This document shows positions 44,205 through 53,023 of a stretch of DNA of 64,000 nt, piece after piece. Under the pieces are notes generated by a model. That model saw only the letters and a list, made by a program, of their open reading frames with translations. It did no database searches and was not told the DNA's origin. Both the position numbers and the translations under genes were made by a program. The number at the start of each line of letters is the position of its first letter. Positions within the stretch are counted from its first letter, which is position 1. Source of the DNA: Candidatus Opimibacter skivensis (lineage in GTDB: Bacteria; Bacteroidota; Bacteroidia; Chitinophagales; Saprospiraceae); assembly GCA_016721905.1 (NCBI GenBank), contig JADKHH010000027.1, positions 112,344 through 176,343 of the forward strand. The letters are read 5' to 3'.

Positions 44205-45884
44205 ATGACCCATCAACATAAAGATTTAACTAACAAGCCAGATCTCGGCACACATGCCGAAGGCACAGGTCCATCCAGGACTCAAAGACCAGTCTATACC
44301 GACTTCCTGCCACCCTGCAATAATGCCTGCCCTGCCGGTGAAAACATTCAGGCATGGCTCGGACTAGCGCAGGCTGGCCATTACAAAGAAGCCTGGCAAA
44401 AACTGATTGAGGAAAATCCAATGCCAGCTATCCACGGACGCGTATGTTATCACCCGTGTGAAAGCAGTTGTAACCGCGGATTTGTGGATCATGCGGTCAG
44501 CATCCATGCCGTAGAGCGATTCCTTGGTGACAAGGCTATCGAAGAAGGATGGGAAGTGGAAATAAAAGCGAAACCTTCCGGCAAAAAAATACTGGTAGTC
44601 GGCGCTGGCCCGAGCGGATTATCTGCAGCATACCAACTCAACCGCATGGGACATCAGGTGGACGTCTTTGAAGCAGGCCCTCTTCCCGGTGGAATGATGC
44701 ACTTTGGTATTCCGGCTTACAGGCTGCCGCGTAATATCCTGATGGAAGAAATCAACCGAATCGAAAGATCAGGTGTCACCATCCGACTCAACTACAAAGT
44801 CCAGGACATCGCTGCTGAAAAAGCTGCAGGCAATTATGATGCGGTCTTCATCGCGGTCGGTGCACATATCGGAAAGAAAGCAGATATCCCCGCCCGTGAT
44901 GCAGGGCAGATACTGGATGCGGTGAGCTTCATTCGCGAAGTCGAACTAGGCAATGCTCCAAAACTCGGCAGACGTGTGGTGGTATATGGTGGAGGAAATA
45001 CTGCCATGGACGCTGCCAGGATGGCTAAGCGCTTAGGTGCAGACGAAGCTTTTATCATCTATCGCCGTGACCGTGAGCACATGCCTGCCCATGATTTTGA
45101 AGCCGACGAAGCATTGGGTGAAGGTGTCAAAATCCATTGGCTGCGCACCATCAAGAGCATTGATCAAAATGCCTTTACGGTAGAGGTGATGAATATTGTT
45201 GATGGCAAGCCTGTACCTACCGGTGAATTTGAAACACTCGAAGCGGACTCCCTTATCCTGGCACTTGGACAAGATACCGATACCAGTTTCCTGCGCAATG
45301 TAGAGGGCCTTTCCTTCAAGGAAGATGGCACACTGATCGTAGGCCTGGATATGATGACCGGCGCAAAAGGAATTTTTGCGGGAGGAGATATGGTGCCTGG
45401 CGAACGCAGTGTAACGATAGCCGTAGGACATGGCAAAAAAGCTGCACGCTATATCAATGCTTTCCTGAGAGGCTATCCATATGAACCTAAGAAGAAACAT
45501 CCAATAGTTGGATTTGAAAGCCTCAACGTATGGTACAGGACCGATGCTCCCAAACAGGAACAACCTCATGTACCCCTGGAAGAAGCAGCTAAAGATTTTA
45601 CGGAGATCGTCAAAGGCCTCAATGAATCAGAAGCCAAATATGAAGCGAGCCGTTGCTATTCATGCGGCAATTGCTTTGAATGCGATGGCTGCTATGGCGC
45701 ATGTCCGGAAGGAGCCATCATCAAGCTCGGGCCGGGTAAACGATACCACTTCAATTATACACTCTGCACAGGTTGTGCCGTGTGCTTTGAGCAATGTCCT
45801 TGTCATGCTATTGACATGAAGGTTGAAATCCCGTTTTCCGATATGGAGTCGATTCCGGTCAAGGAAGAGGTAGAAGAGTTTTGA
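44205..45884 (+). CDS. FeS flavoprotein: glutamate-synthase small-subunit-like NAD(P)H oxidoreductase with C-terminal ferredoxin domain
   Basis: A 559-residue protein. An N-terminal FeS-binding helical domain has Cys clusters PPCNNACPAG and CYHPCESSCNRG. FAD-binding ILVVGAGPSGLSAAYQL begins near residue 130, the NAD(P)-binding VVVYGGGNTAMDAARMAKRLGA near 260, and the second flavin motif GIFAGGDMVPGERSVTIAVGHGKKAA near 390. The C-terminal part holds CGNCFECDGCYGACPEGAI and CTGCAVCFEQCPCHAI, giving two 4Fe-4S clusters. The next gene is pyruvate:ferredoxin oxidoreductase, so it probably moves electrons between NAD(P)H and low-potential carriers in that system. Confidence 0.9.
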   Translation: MTHQHKDLTNKPDLGTHAEGTGPSRTQRPVYTDFLPPCNNACPAGENIQAWLGLAQAGHYKEAWQKLIEENPMPAIHGRVCYHPCESSCNRGFVDHAVSIHAVERFLGDKAIEEGWEVEIKAKPSGKKILVVGAGPSGLSAAYQLNRMGHQVDVFEAGPLPGGMMHFGIPAYRLPRNILMEEINRIERSGVTIRLNYKVQDIAAEKAAGNYDAVFIAVGAHIGKKADIPARDAGQILDAVSFIREVELGNAPKLGRRVVVYGGGNTAMDAARMAKRLGADEAFIIYRRDREHMPAHDFEADEALGEGVKIHWLRTIKSIDQNAFTVEVMNIVDGKPVPTGEFETLEADSLILALGQDTDTSFLRNVEGLSFKEDGTLIVGLDMMTGAKGIFAGGDMVPGERSVTIAVGHGKKAARYINAFLRGYPYEPKKKHPIVGFESLNVWYRTDAPKQEQPHVPLEEAAKDFTEIVKGLNESEAKYEASRCYSCGNCFECDGCYGACPEGAIIKLGPGKRYHFNYTLCTGCAVCFEQCPCHAIDMKVEIPFSDMESIPVKEEVEEF

Positions 45885-45928
45885 ATGAAATCACGTATGT
45901 CACAGGTATACCTACAGAAAAAATAAAA

Positions 45929-48900
45929 ATGAACAAACAACTGAAAGCAGCAACACTCGATGGCAATGAAGCCACTGCTTATATAGCATACAGGGTCAAT
46001 GAGGTATGCGCGATCTATCCGATCACACCCTCCTCGACGATGGCTGAACTCGCAGATGAGTGGTCTGCTAAAGGCACCAAGAATATCTGGGGCAATATTC
46101 CCGATATCATGGAGATGCAGAGTGAAGGAGGCGCAGCAGGTACTGTACATGGCGCGCTGCAAACCGGCGCATTGACGACCACCTTTACTGCATCGCAAGG
46201 GCTGATGCTCATGCTGCCCAATATGTACAAAATCGCAGGCGAACTCACGTCAGCCGTCTTCCATGTAGCTGCACGTTCTTTGGCAGCGCAGGCGCTATCC
46301 ATCTTTGGTGATCACCAGGATGTGATGGCTGCGCGTACTACAGGGTTTGCAATGCTTGGTTCGGCCAGTGTGCAGGAAGCACATGACATGGCGTTGATTG
46401 CACAAGCAGCCACGCTGGAGTCACGCATCCCATTCATTCATTTCTTTGATGGTTTCCGCACATCGCATGAGGTTAACAAATTATTCCTGATTCCGGAGGA
46501 GACCATCAAGTCCATGATCGATGACGAACTTGTATTCGCACATCGTAAACGCGCGCTGAACCCAGACAATCCCTTCATCCGCGGTACTGCACAAAATCCA
46601 GACGTGTATTTCCAGGGACGTGAATCAGCCAACACATTTTATGATAAATGTCCGGATACCGTTGCAAGGGCCATGGATAAATTTGCAAAGCTCACCGGCC
46701 GGCAATACAAACCATTCGATTATTACGGTGACCCGCAAGCAGAAAGGATCATCATCATCATGGGCTCCGGCAGCGAAACTGTAGCCGAGACAGCCGCATT
46801 CCTCAATGCGCAGGGCGAGAAGACAGGTGTCATACAAGTCAGATTGTTCAGGCCATTTTCCATTGATTATTTAGTCAATGTGCTTCCGTCCACCGTCAGA
46901 TCTATCGCCGTACTCGACCGCACCAAAGAATCAGGTGCTTCAGGTGAACCTCTATACCAGGATGTGCTCACGGCAATTGTTGAAGCCTTCAATCTAGACA
47001 AGATAAAATCAATGCCCCGTATCATCGGTGGCCGCTATGGTCTCTCCTCTAAGGAATTTACACCCGCGATGGTGAAGGCTGTATTTGATGAATTGAAGAA
47101 AGACAAAACGAAAAACCATTTTACGATTGGCATCCTTGACGATGTGACACACCTGAGCCTCGAGTATGATCCATCTTTTACACTTGACGAATCAGGATGG
47201 ACTCAGGCACTGTTCTATGGTCTGGGCGCAGATGGTACTGTCGGGGCCAATAAAAACAGCATCAAGATCATCGGGGAGAATACCGATCTCTTTGCCCAGG
47301 GATACTTCGTCTATGACTCTAAAAAATCTGGCGCACGCACAGTATCCCATCTTCGTTTCGGCCCGAAAACCATTAAGGCACCTTACCTGATCGGGCAAGC
47401 TAATTTTATCGCGTGCCATCAGTTTAATTTTCTCGAAAAAGTAGATATGCTGACCCTCGCAAAACACGGCGCTACTTTTTTACTCAACAGCCCTTTCTCA
47501 AAAGAGGAGGTATGGGACAACCTGCCACTAATCGTACAGGAAACCATCCTCAGGAAAAGTATCAAGGTCTATACCATTGATGCCAACCAGGTAGCGCAGG
47601 ACACAGGCATGGCAGGACGGATCAACACCATCATGCAAACCTGTTTCTTTGCGATATCCGGTGTCTTACCAAAAGACGAAGCGATCACGCATATCAAGAA
47701 GGCCATTGAAAAAACGTATTTCAAAAAAGGTAAAGCAGTCATTGATCAAAACTTCAAAGCCGTCGATCAGACACTCGCCAATCTTTTTGAAGTAACAATC
47801 CCTCAAAAATCCTCTGCTAAAGACAAACTGAACCTGGTGGTATCCAATAGAGCACCTGCGTTTGTCAAAGAGGTAGTGGCCAGAATGATGGAAGGTCGCG
47901 GCGACGAACTTCCTGTAAGTGCAATGCCTGTAGATGGCACGTATCCTTCCGGCACGACCAAGTGGGAAAAACGGAATATCTCCGACATGATTGCCACCTG
48001 GGAACCGGACATCTGTATTCAATGTGGTAACTGCAGCTTCGTCTGTCCTCACGCTGTCATCCGCGCAAAATTTTATCATACAGATTTGCTCGAAGCCGCT
48101 CCTGATGGTTTTAAATCAGCACCTATCAATGCGCGTGGATTTCCGGAGACAAAATATACACTTCAGGTTTATGGTGAAGATTGCACTGGCTGTAATCTTT
48201 GTGTAGACGCATGCCCTGCTACTGATCCGAAAGACCGGAGTAAACGCGCTATTAACCTGCGGCCGATCGAACCAACGCTCGAACAAGAAAGAAGAAACAT
48301 TGAATACTTTGAATCTATTCCATTTAACGAACGATCCACTGTCAATTTCTCGATGGTGCATGGCGCTCAATTTCTTGAACCATTGTTTGAGTTCTCAGGT
48401 GCATGTGCTGGATGCGGGGAGACACCTTATATAAAATTACTGACCCAATTATTTGGAGACAGGTTGCTGGTGGCCAATGCGACAGGTTGTTCATCTATCT
48501 ATGGTGGAAACCTGCCCACCACACCATGGACCAAAAACGCTGCGGGGCAAGGACCTGCATGGTCTAATTCACTCTTTGAAGACAATGCTGAATTTGGATT
48601 AGGCATGCGGCTCACGGCAGACAAGCATCTCGCGATCGCCAGTGACCTGGTGCGCCAACTGACACCACAACTCGGTGCGGAGTTTGTCGGCGATCTTCTT
48701 GATTCACCTCAAAAACTTGAATCACAAATCGCCGCACAACGCATTCGTGTAGACCAGTTAAAAAACAAATTGCAACAAATATCCTCTCCACTGGCAGCTA
48801 ACTTATTGTCACTGGCTGACTTTCTGGTTCATCGGGCTGTATGGCTGATAGGAGGTGATGGATGGGCTTATGACATTGGTTCAGGCGGTCTTGATCATTC

Positions 48901-49501
48901 ACTCGCTACGGGTCGGAATATAAATGTCCTGGTGTTGGATACAGAAGTATACTCAAACACCGGAGGGCAGATGTCTAAAGCAACACCGACGGCAGCAACC
49001 GCTAAGTTTGCCGCGGCAGGAAAACGTGTAGGTAAAAAAGATCTTGCCTTGCAGGCTATCTCTTATGGTAATGTTTATGTGGCGCAGATTGCCATGGGAG
49101 CTAATCCACAACAAACACTGCTGGCGATGCGTGAAGCTGAAGCGTATGATGGACCATCGTTGATCCTTGCCTACAGTCATTGTATCGCGCATGGTATTGA
49201 CATGCAGAAAGGAATGGAGCAGCAAGCGAATGCAGTCGCAAGTGGTTACTGGCCACTCTTACGCTACAATCCGATGTTGCGCAAAGCAGGCCGGAATCCT
49301 TTTGTGCTAGACTCCCCGAGACCGACTATATCATTAAAGGATTATGCATATAAAGAATTGCGTTACAAAGTGCTCACCCTCACCAATCCTGAAGAGGCTG
49401 GCAGGTTGATCACGATGGCGCAGGAGATTGTGGATCTGAGGTGGAAGACGTATGAGACGATGGCTTTAGCAGGTGCTGAATCTTTTCAACCAGTCTTCTG
49501 A
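45929..49501 (+). CDS. nifJ: Pyruvate:ferredoxin (flavodoxin) oxidoreductase
   Basis: A 1190-residue single-chain PFOR. It opens KAATLDGNEATAYIAYRVNEVCAIYPITPSSTMAELADEW (domain I) and has a 2x4Fe-4S ferredoxin domain near residues 695-760 (CIQCGNCSFVCPHAVI and CTGCNLCVDACPA). The thiamine diphosphate domain begins at CAGCGETPYIKLLTQLFG near 825 with NATGCSSIYGGNLPTTPW, GDGWAYDIGSGGLDHSLATG and NVLVLDTEVYSNTGGQMSKATP. It converts pyruvate and CoA to acetyl-CoA, CO2 and reduced ferredoxin. ATG at 45929 is the natural start; the frame is open 48 bases further upstream. PFOR suggests anaerobic or microaerobic capacity. Confidence 0.97.
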   Translation: MNKQLKAATLDGNEATAYIAYRVNEVCAIYPITPSSTMAELADEWSAKGTKNIWGNIPDIMEMQSEGGAAGTVHGALQTGALTTTFTASQGLMLMLPNMYKIAGELTSAVFHVAARSLAAQALSIFGDHQDVMAARTTGFAMLGSASVQEAHDMALIAQAATLESRIPFIHFFDGFRTSHEVNKLFLIPEETIKSMIDDELVFAHRKRALNPDNPFIRGTAQNPDVYFQGRESANTFYDKCPDTVARAMDKFAKLTGRQYKPFDYYGDPQAERIIIIMGSGSETVAETAAFLNAQGEKTGVIQVRLFRPFSIDYLVNVLPSTVRSIAVLDRTKESGASGEPLYQDVLTAIVEAFNLDKIKSMPRIIGGRYGLSSKEFTPAMVKAVFDELKKDKTKNHFTIGILDDVTHLSLEYDPSFTLDESGWTQALFYGLGADGTVGANKNSIKIIGENTDLFAQGYFVYDSKKSGARTVSHLRFGPKTIKAPYLIGQANFIACHQFNFLEKVDMLTLAKHGATFLLNSPFSKEEVWDNLPLIVQETILRKSIKVYTIDANQVAQDTGMAGRINTIMQTCFFAISGVLPKDEAITHIKKAIEKTYFKKGKAVIDQNFKAVDQTLANLFEVTIPQKSSAKDKLNLVVSNRAPAFVKEVVARMMEGRGDELPVSAMPVDGTYPSGTTKWEKRNISDMIATWEPDICIQCGNCSFVCPHAVIRAKFYHTDLLEAAPDGFKSAPINARGFPETKYTLQVYGEDCTGCNLCVDACPATDPKDRSKRAINLRPIEPTLEQERRNIEYFESIPFNERSTVNFSMVHGAQFLEPLFEFSGACAGCGETPYIKLLTQLFGDRLLVANATGCSSIYGGNLPTTPWTKNAAGQGPAWSNSLFEDNAEFGLGMRLTADKHLAIASDLVRQLTPQLGAEFVGDLLDSPQKLESQIAAQRIRVDQLKNKLQQISSPLAANLLSLADFLVHRAVWLIGGDGWAYDIGSGGLDHSLATGRNINVLVLDTEVYSNTGGQMSKATPTAATAKFAAAGKRVGKKDLALQAISYGNVYVAQIAMGANPQQTLLAMREAEAYDGPSLILAYSHCIAHGIDMQKGMEQQANAVASGYWPLLRYNPMLRKAGRNPFVLDSPRPTISLKDYAYKELRYKVLTLTNPEEAGRLITMAQEIVDLRWKTYETMALAGAESFQPVF

Positions 49502-49602
49502 CACTTTGACCCTTCTGACCCCCTACCCCCTGAAAGGGGGAGTTGATTAATAATAAAATTAATCACTTTGAATAAACACCATTGACAAATCAATAAAATA
49601 AA

Positions 49603-50598
49603 ATGACAAGATTAAACACAACATACCTCGGTATGAAACTACGATCCCCGATCGTAGTTTCAGCGTGCACCCTCTCGGAGGAAGTGGACAACATCGTCCG
49701 GATGGAAGATGCCGGCGCAGGCGCAGTCGTGATGTTCTCCATGTTTGAAGAGCAGATCCGCAAGGAAGAAATGCGGATGGAAGCCATCATGCAGTCAACG
49801 AACAATGTCTTCGCGGAAGCATCCGACTTTTTTCCGGACCTGGATGAATACCATGTCGCCACGGCGCAATATCTCGAAACAGTGCGCATGGCAAAAGAAA
49901 GGGTGAAGATCCCGATCATCGGAAGTCTTAACGGCATCACGCCAAAGGGATGGATAGATTATGCGAAGCAATTGGAACAAGCCGGTGCGGATGCATTGGA
50001 AGTCAATATCTTTTACATCCCTGCTGATATCCGGCTGAGTGGGGTGGATGTGGAACAGCGTTATCTGGATATCATCAAGCTGGTCAAACAGACCGTAAAA
50101 ATTCCGATTGCGGTCAAAATGAATCCATACTTCAGTGCTATGGGTCACACAGCTTTGCAGATGCAGGAAGCAGGTGCAGATGGATTAGTATTGTTCAACA
50201 GATTCTATCAACCCGACTATGATATCCTGCAGCTCAAAGTCGTGCATGACCTGGCGTATAGTGAAGCGGCAGAGATTCGATTGCCTTTACTGTGGATAGC
50301 CATTCTATCCGGACAGATTAAAGCTTCGCTTGCAGCAACCACCGGGGTGCAGAGTGCAACAGAAGTTATCAAGTACCTGCTGGCCGGAGCTGATGTGACA
50401 ATGACCGCTTCTGCCCTCTACAAGAATGGAATTTCCTATATCACCACCATGGAGAAATCACTCCTGCTGTGGATGGATAGCATGGGCTTTCAGTCCCTGG
50501 ACTATTTTAAAGGATCAATGAATCAATCCAATGTCTCTGATCCGACGGCTTATGAAAGGGCTAATTATATTCGGATACTGGAAGGAGCAAAGAAGTGA
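49603..50598 (+). CDS. Dihydroorotate-dehydrogenase-like flavoprotein
   Basis: A 331-residue FMN barrel of the DHOD-like group: MTRLNTTYLGMKLRSPIVVSACTLSEEVDNI, IIGSLNGITPKGWIDYAKQLEQAGADALEVNIFY, VKIPIAVKMNPYFSAMGHTA and GADGLVLFNRF, then TGVQSATEVIKYLLAGADVTMTASALYKNG. The catalytic Cys/Ser loop of true PyrD is not evident, and its place after nifJ suggests redox chemistry other than pyrimidine synthesis. It follows nifJ by 101 bp, a gap holding a CCCCCTGAAAGGGGG hairpin. A heptamer tandem repeat begins at its stop codon. Confidence 0.88.
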   Translation: MTRLNTTYLGMKLRSPIVVSACTLSEEVDNIVRMEDAGAGAVVMFSMFEEQIRKEEMRMEAIMQSTNNVFAEASDFFPDLDEYHVATAQYLETVRMAKERVKIPIIGSLNGITPKGWIDYAKQLEQAGADALEVNIFYIPADIRLSGVDVEQRYLDIIKLVKQTVKIPIAVKMNPYFSAMGHTALQMQEAGADGLVLFNRFYQPDYDILQLKVVHDLAYSEAAEIRLPLLWIAILSGQIKASLAATTGVQSATEVIKYLLAGADVTMTASALYKNGISYITTMEKSLLLWMDSMGFQSLDYFKGSMNQSNVSDPTAYERANYIRILEGAKK

Positions 50599-50627
50599 AG
50601 AGTGAAGAGTGAAGAGTGAAGAGTGAA
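50593..50627. repeat. Heptamer tandem repeat (AGTGAAG x5)
   Basis: Five near-perfect copies of AGTGAAG start inside the last codon and stop (TGA at 50596-50598) of the DHOD-like gene. Copy number could vary without changing the protein. Confidence 0.8.
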
Positions 50628-50655
50628 AAATGAAAAAGGCGAAGGCTGAGGCGAA

Positions 50656-50910
50656 GGCTAAGGAAAAATCGATGATTACAAATCATCGATCCAAGTGCCG
50701 TAGGCACGACCGATTTTGTAAAGTGGGGTTTTAACCCCACTAAAAAAGTCGAAGGCTGAGGCGAAGGTAAGATAATCAAGGAAGTCCTGAAGGCGAAAGA
50801 GACTAAAACCATCAACCATGGCTAAGGAAAAATCGATGATTACAAATCATCGATCAAAGTGCCGTAGGCACGACCGATATTGTAAAGTGGGGTTTTAACC
50901 CCACTAAAAA
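50656..50910. repeat. Two 91 bp units of triple-hairpin repeat
   Basis: Units at 50656-50746 and 50820-50910 differ at only a few bases. Each has three palindromes: ATCGATGATTACAAATCATCGAT-type, GTGCCGTAGGCAC, and GTGGGGTTTTAACCCCAC. They are separated by 73 bp of low-complexity GAAGGC text. The stretch 50599-50998 holds only these repeats, the heptamer array and a CTGAGCGTAGTCGAAG motif. Confidence 0.85.
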
Positions 50911-50998
50911 AACCAAAGGCATATAAAGTGAAAAGCGATGTGCTGAGCGTAGTCGAAGCATGAAGAGTGAAAAATGGATGGCGATTTGACCAGGCTCA

Positions 50999-51422
50999 CT
51001 ACAATCGTAAAGTCACCATCCTGGTCATCACAGGTGAATCGTTCTCTTGAAGAATCAACTCACCTTGTCCTTTAACTTTTGACGAATCAAGTCCTTCAAT
51101 GTGACTTATGACTGTCAGCGAAGCATCGTCTGCAATCGTCAGCGACGCATTTGACTGTAGCCTCAGGGAGTTGATCTGTATATTGCCCTCCTTGATACAA
51201 GGGTGGAGCAAAGGTGGATGATGAGACGTCCGGGATAATTACATCTGAAAACTCATTTGGTAAGGAAGTAGAACTCCAGTTTTGGGGGCAAGACCATTCA
51301 TTTTGCATGCCTGGTGTACCGCCTTTCCACGTAATCGCGCGTTGAGAAAATCCATAAACAGTGCTTAGTGTAAACAGGACAGACAATATCCATTGGGTCC
51401 CGGGCAATTTGGATGGTTTCAT
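50999..51422 (-). pseudogene. Truncated, frameshifted secreted protein fragment
   Basis: The N-terminal part reads from 51422: signal peptide ending YGFS, then AITWKGGTPGMQNEWSCPQNWSSTSLPNEFSDVIIPDVSS. This opening, NW...P...DVIIP, is typical of large Bacteroidota surface proteins with repetitive beta-helix regions. Near 51205 the frame changes; the other frame continues HPCIKEGNIQINSLRLQSNASLTIADDASLTVI, the expected next segment. The whole is about 140 residues and ends LILQENDSPVMTRMVTLRL without a sorting domain. One frameshift and missing 3' part indicate a pseudogene or a remnant left by repeat-mediated deletion. Confidence 0.65.
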
Positions 51423-51638
51423 ATTTCTTAATTTTTTTGGGTATCTATATCGTTGGGCAATAGAACTGATTTTCGTGTCCTATGTTGCAAACTGGATGGA
51501 AAAGAAACATCAGGATAGGGGATATCAAATGATACCTGTGAATTATGTAATCCATATCCATAATTATACAACAGTTAACTGTCCAAAGACCGCCACCTTT
51601 GCCCCGTGCCAATGATGGTATGCTTTCAATTAGATATA

Positions 51639-52415
51639 ATGTTCAAATTCAAAATAGTATTCCCCATATTGGCCATGCTTTTCGCCGGACTCATGGTGAG
51701 TTGCGAAAAGGATCAGGTTTCTCCTGACTTAACAATTGGTGAGACCGAAAATCTGAAACTACAACCTCAAGCAACAGTTAATTTACTGAGTGCTGCAAAT
51801 TTTGCCATTCTCTCTAAATCCGGTATCACCAATGTACCTAAATCTGCGATCACCGGAGCAGTAGGTACCAGTCCTATCACAGGTGCAGCATTGCTGTTGA
51901 CCTGCAGGGAAGTGAATGGTGTTATTTACACCGTAGATGCTGCCGGACCAGTTCCATGCCGTGTGATTGATCCCAGCAGGCTTACAACTGCTGTAAGGAA
52001 TATGGAAAGCGCATATACCAATGCAGCAGGCCGTACTAATCCCAATTATCTGAACCTCGGTGCTGGAAATATTGGGGGCATGACACTTGCACCGGGTCTT
52101 TACAAATGGACTACTGGCGTTACCATTCCAACGAATGTTACACTCTCCGGTGGACCAAATGCAGTGTGGATATTCCAGGTTGCAGGAACACTAACGATGG
52201 CATCTTCAGTTCGGATTACGTTGAGCGGAGGTGCGCAGGCAAAGAATATCTTCTGGCAGGTAGCAGGTGCTGCAACACTTGGCACCTATAGTCACTTCGA
52301 AGGAAACATCCTTGGGCAGACAGGTATCAATATGCAGACAGGTGCTTCTATCAATGGTCGTTTGCTCGCTCAAACGGCGGTGACCCTACAAAAAAATACG
52401 GTTGTAAAACCATAA
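51639..52415 (+). CDS. DUF3494 ice-binding-like lipoprotein
   Basis: A 258-residue protein: lipoprotein signal (lipobox LMVSC) then the DUF3494 beta-helix found in type 1 ice-binding proteins. Typical segments are VNLLSAANFAILSKSGITNVPKSAITGAVGTSPI, LTTAVRNMESAYTNAAGR, LAPGLYKWTTGVTIPTNVTLSGGPNAVWIFQVAGTLTMAS and NIFWQVAGAATLGTYSHFEGNILGQTGINMQTGASINGRLLAQTAVTLQ. In cold-water bacteria these bind ice; many DUF3494 proteins have other adhesion roles. It would be surface-anchored by lipid. ATG at 51639 gives the signal. It is followed by a terminator. Confidence 0.9.
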   Translation: MFKFKIVFPILAMLFAGLMVSCEKDQVSPDLTIGETENLKLQPQATVNLLSAANFAILSKSGITNVPKSAITGAVGTSPITGAALLLTCREVNGVIYTVDAAGPVPCRVIDPSRLTTAVRNMESAYTNAAGRTNPNYLNLGAGNIGGMTLAPGLYKWTTGVTIPTNVTLSGGPNAVWIFQVAGTLTMASSVRITLSGGAQAKNIFWQVAGAATLGTYSHFEGNILGQTGINMQTGASINGRLLAQTAVTLQKNTVVKP

Positions 52416-52436
52416 AGATAAATTCAGTAACTCAGT

Positions 52437-52471
52437 GAAAGGGTCATCGGTGAGGGTGGCCCTTTTTTTTT
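52437..52471 (+). terminator. Terminator after the DUF3494 gene
   Basis: AAAGGGTCA pairs with TGGCCCTTT around a short loop, followed by nine T. Confidence 0.75.
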
Positions 52472-52478
52472 GTGCAAG

Positions 52479-52592
52479 AGAGTGAGAGGTGTAAGAGAGT
52501 GAGAGAGTAAGAGAGTGAGAACGTGAGAACGTGAGAACGTGAGAGAGTGAGAGAGTGAGAACGTGAGAACGTGAGAACGTGAGAACGTGATA
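52479..52592. repeat. Octamer tandem repeat (GTGAGAGA/GTGAGAAC)
   Basis: About fourteen copies of an 8 bp unit in two alternating types (GTGAGAGA and GTGAGAAC) fill the gap between the DUF3494 terminator and the end of the DUF3037 gene. The block pattern (runs of each type repeated) suggests slippage of larger blocks. Confidence 0.85.
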
Positions 52593-52630
52593 GGTTAAAT
52601 ATCTACTGCGTCTCTGTATCTCCCGCTACA

Positions 52631-53023
52631 CTACTGTTGACGCAACACTAATTGAGCAAATAAATGTTCCAATGTAGCAGCTGCATCTGAAGTATAGCCA
52701 GGATGCACGCTCGACGGCTGTAAGATCGTACTTCGCGTAGCGGTCAGCCAGCGGAAACGGCCAGGCATGTCGAGCATGCCGATGGCACCACCTTCAGGAC
52801 CACCTTTGCAGATAATATCAAATGCGCACAGATTTTGTTTCAATTCAGTGAGATCAAGATGCGGAGCGAACAAAGCCATGAGCCTTTCATCGAGTGTCCA
52901 CCTGGCATCCAGGAATTGTTGTTGCTTGCAATACAGGATAACCCCTACATTGATGTATTCCTCCCGCTCCACTTGCGGGACGACCCGGATGACCGCATAC
53001 TCAAATAAGTGCTTCTCTTGCAT
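52631..53023 (-). CDS. DUF3037 protein, partner of the HipA-like kinase
   Basis: A 130-residue protein starting MQEKHLFEYAVIRVVPQVEREEYINVGVILYCKQQQFLDARW, the usual DUF3037 opening, followed by DERLMALFAPHLDLTELKQNL and a C-terminal RFRWLTATRSTILQPSSVHPGYTSDAAATLEHLFAQLVL. It is annotated only by family; function is unknown. Its start lies 23 bp inside the HipA-like gene, so translation is coupled. ATG at 53023 is used, because sequence upstream is the end of the kinase gene. Confidence 0.88.
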   Translation of the reverse strand: MQEKHLFEYAVIRVVPQVEREEYINVGVILYCKQQQFLDARWTLDERLMALFAPHLDLTELKQNLCAFDIICKGGPEGGAIGMLDMPGRFRWLTATRSTILQPSSVHPGYTSDAAATLEHLFAQLVLRQQ

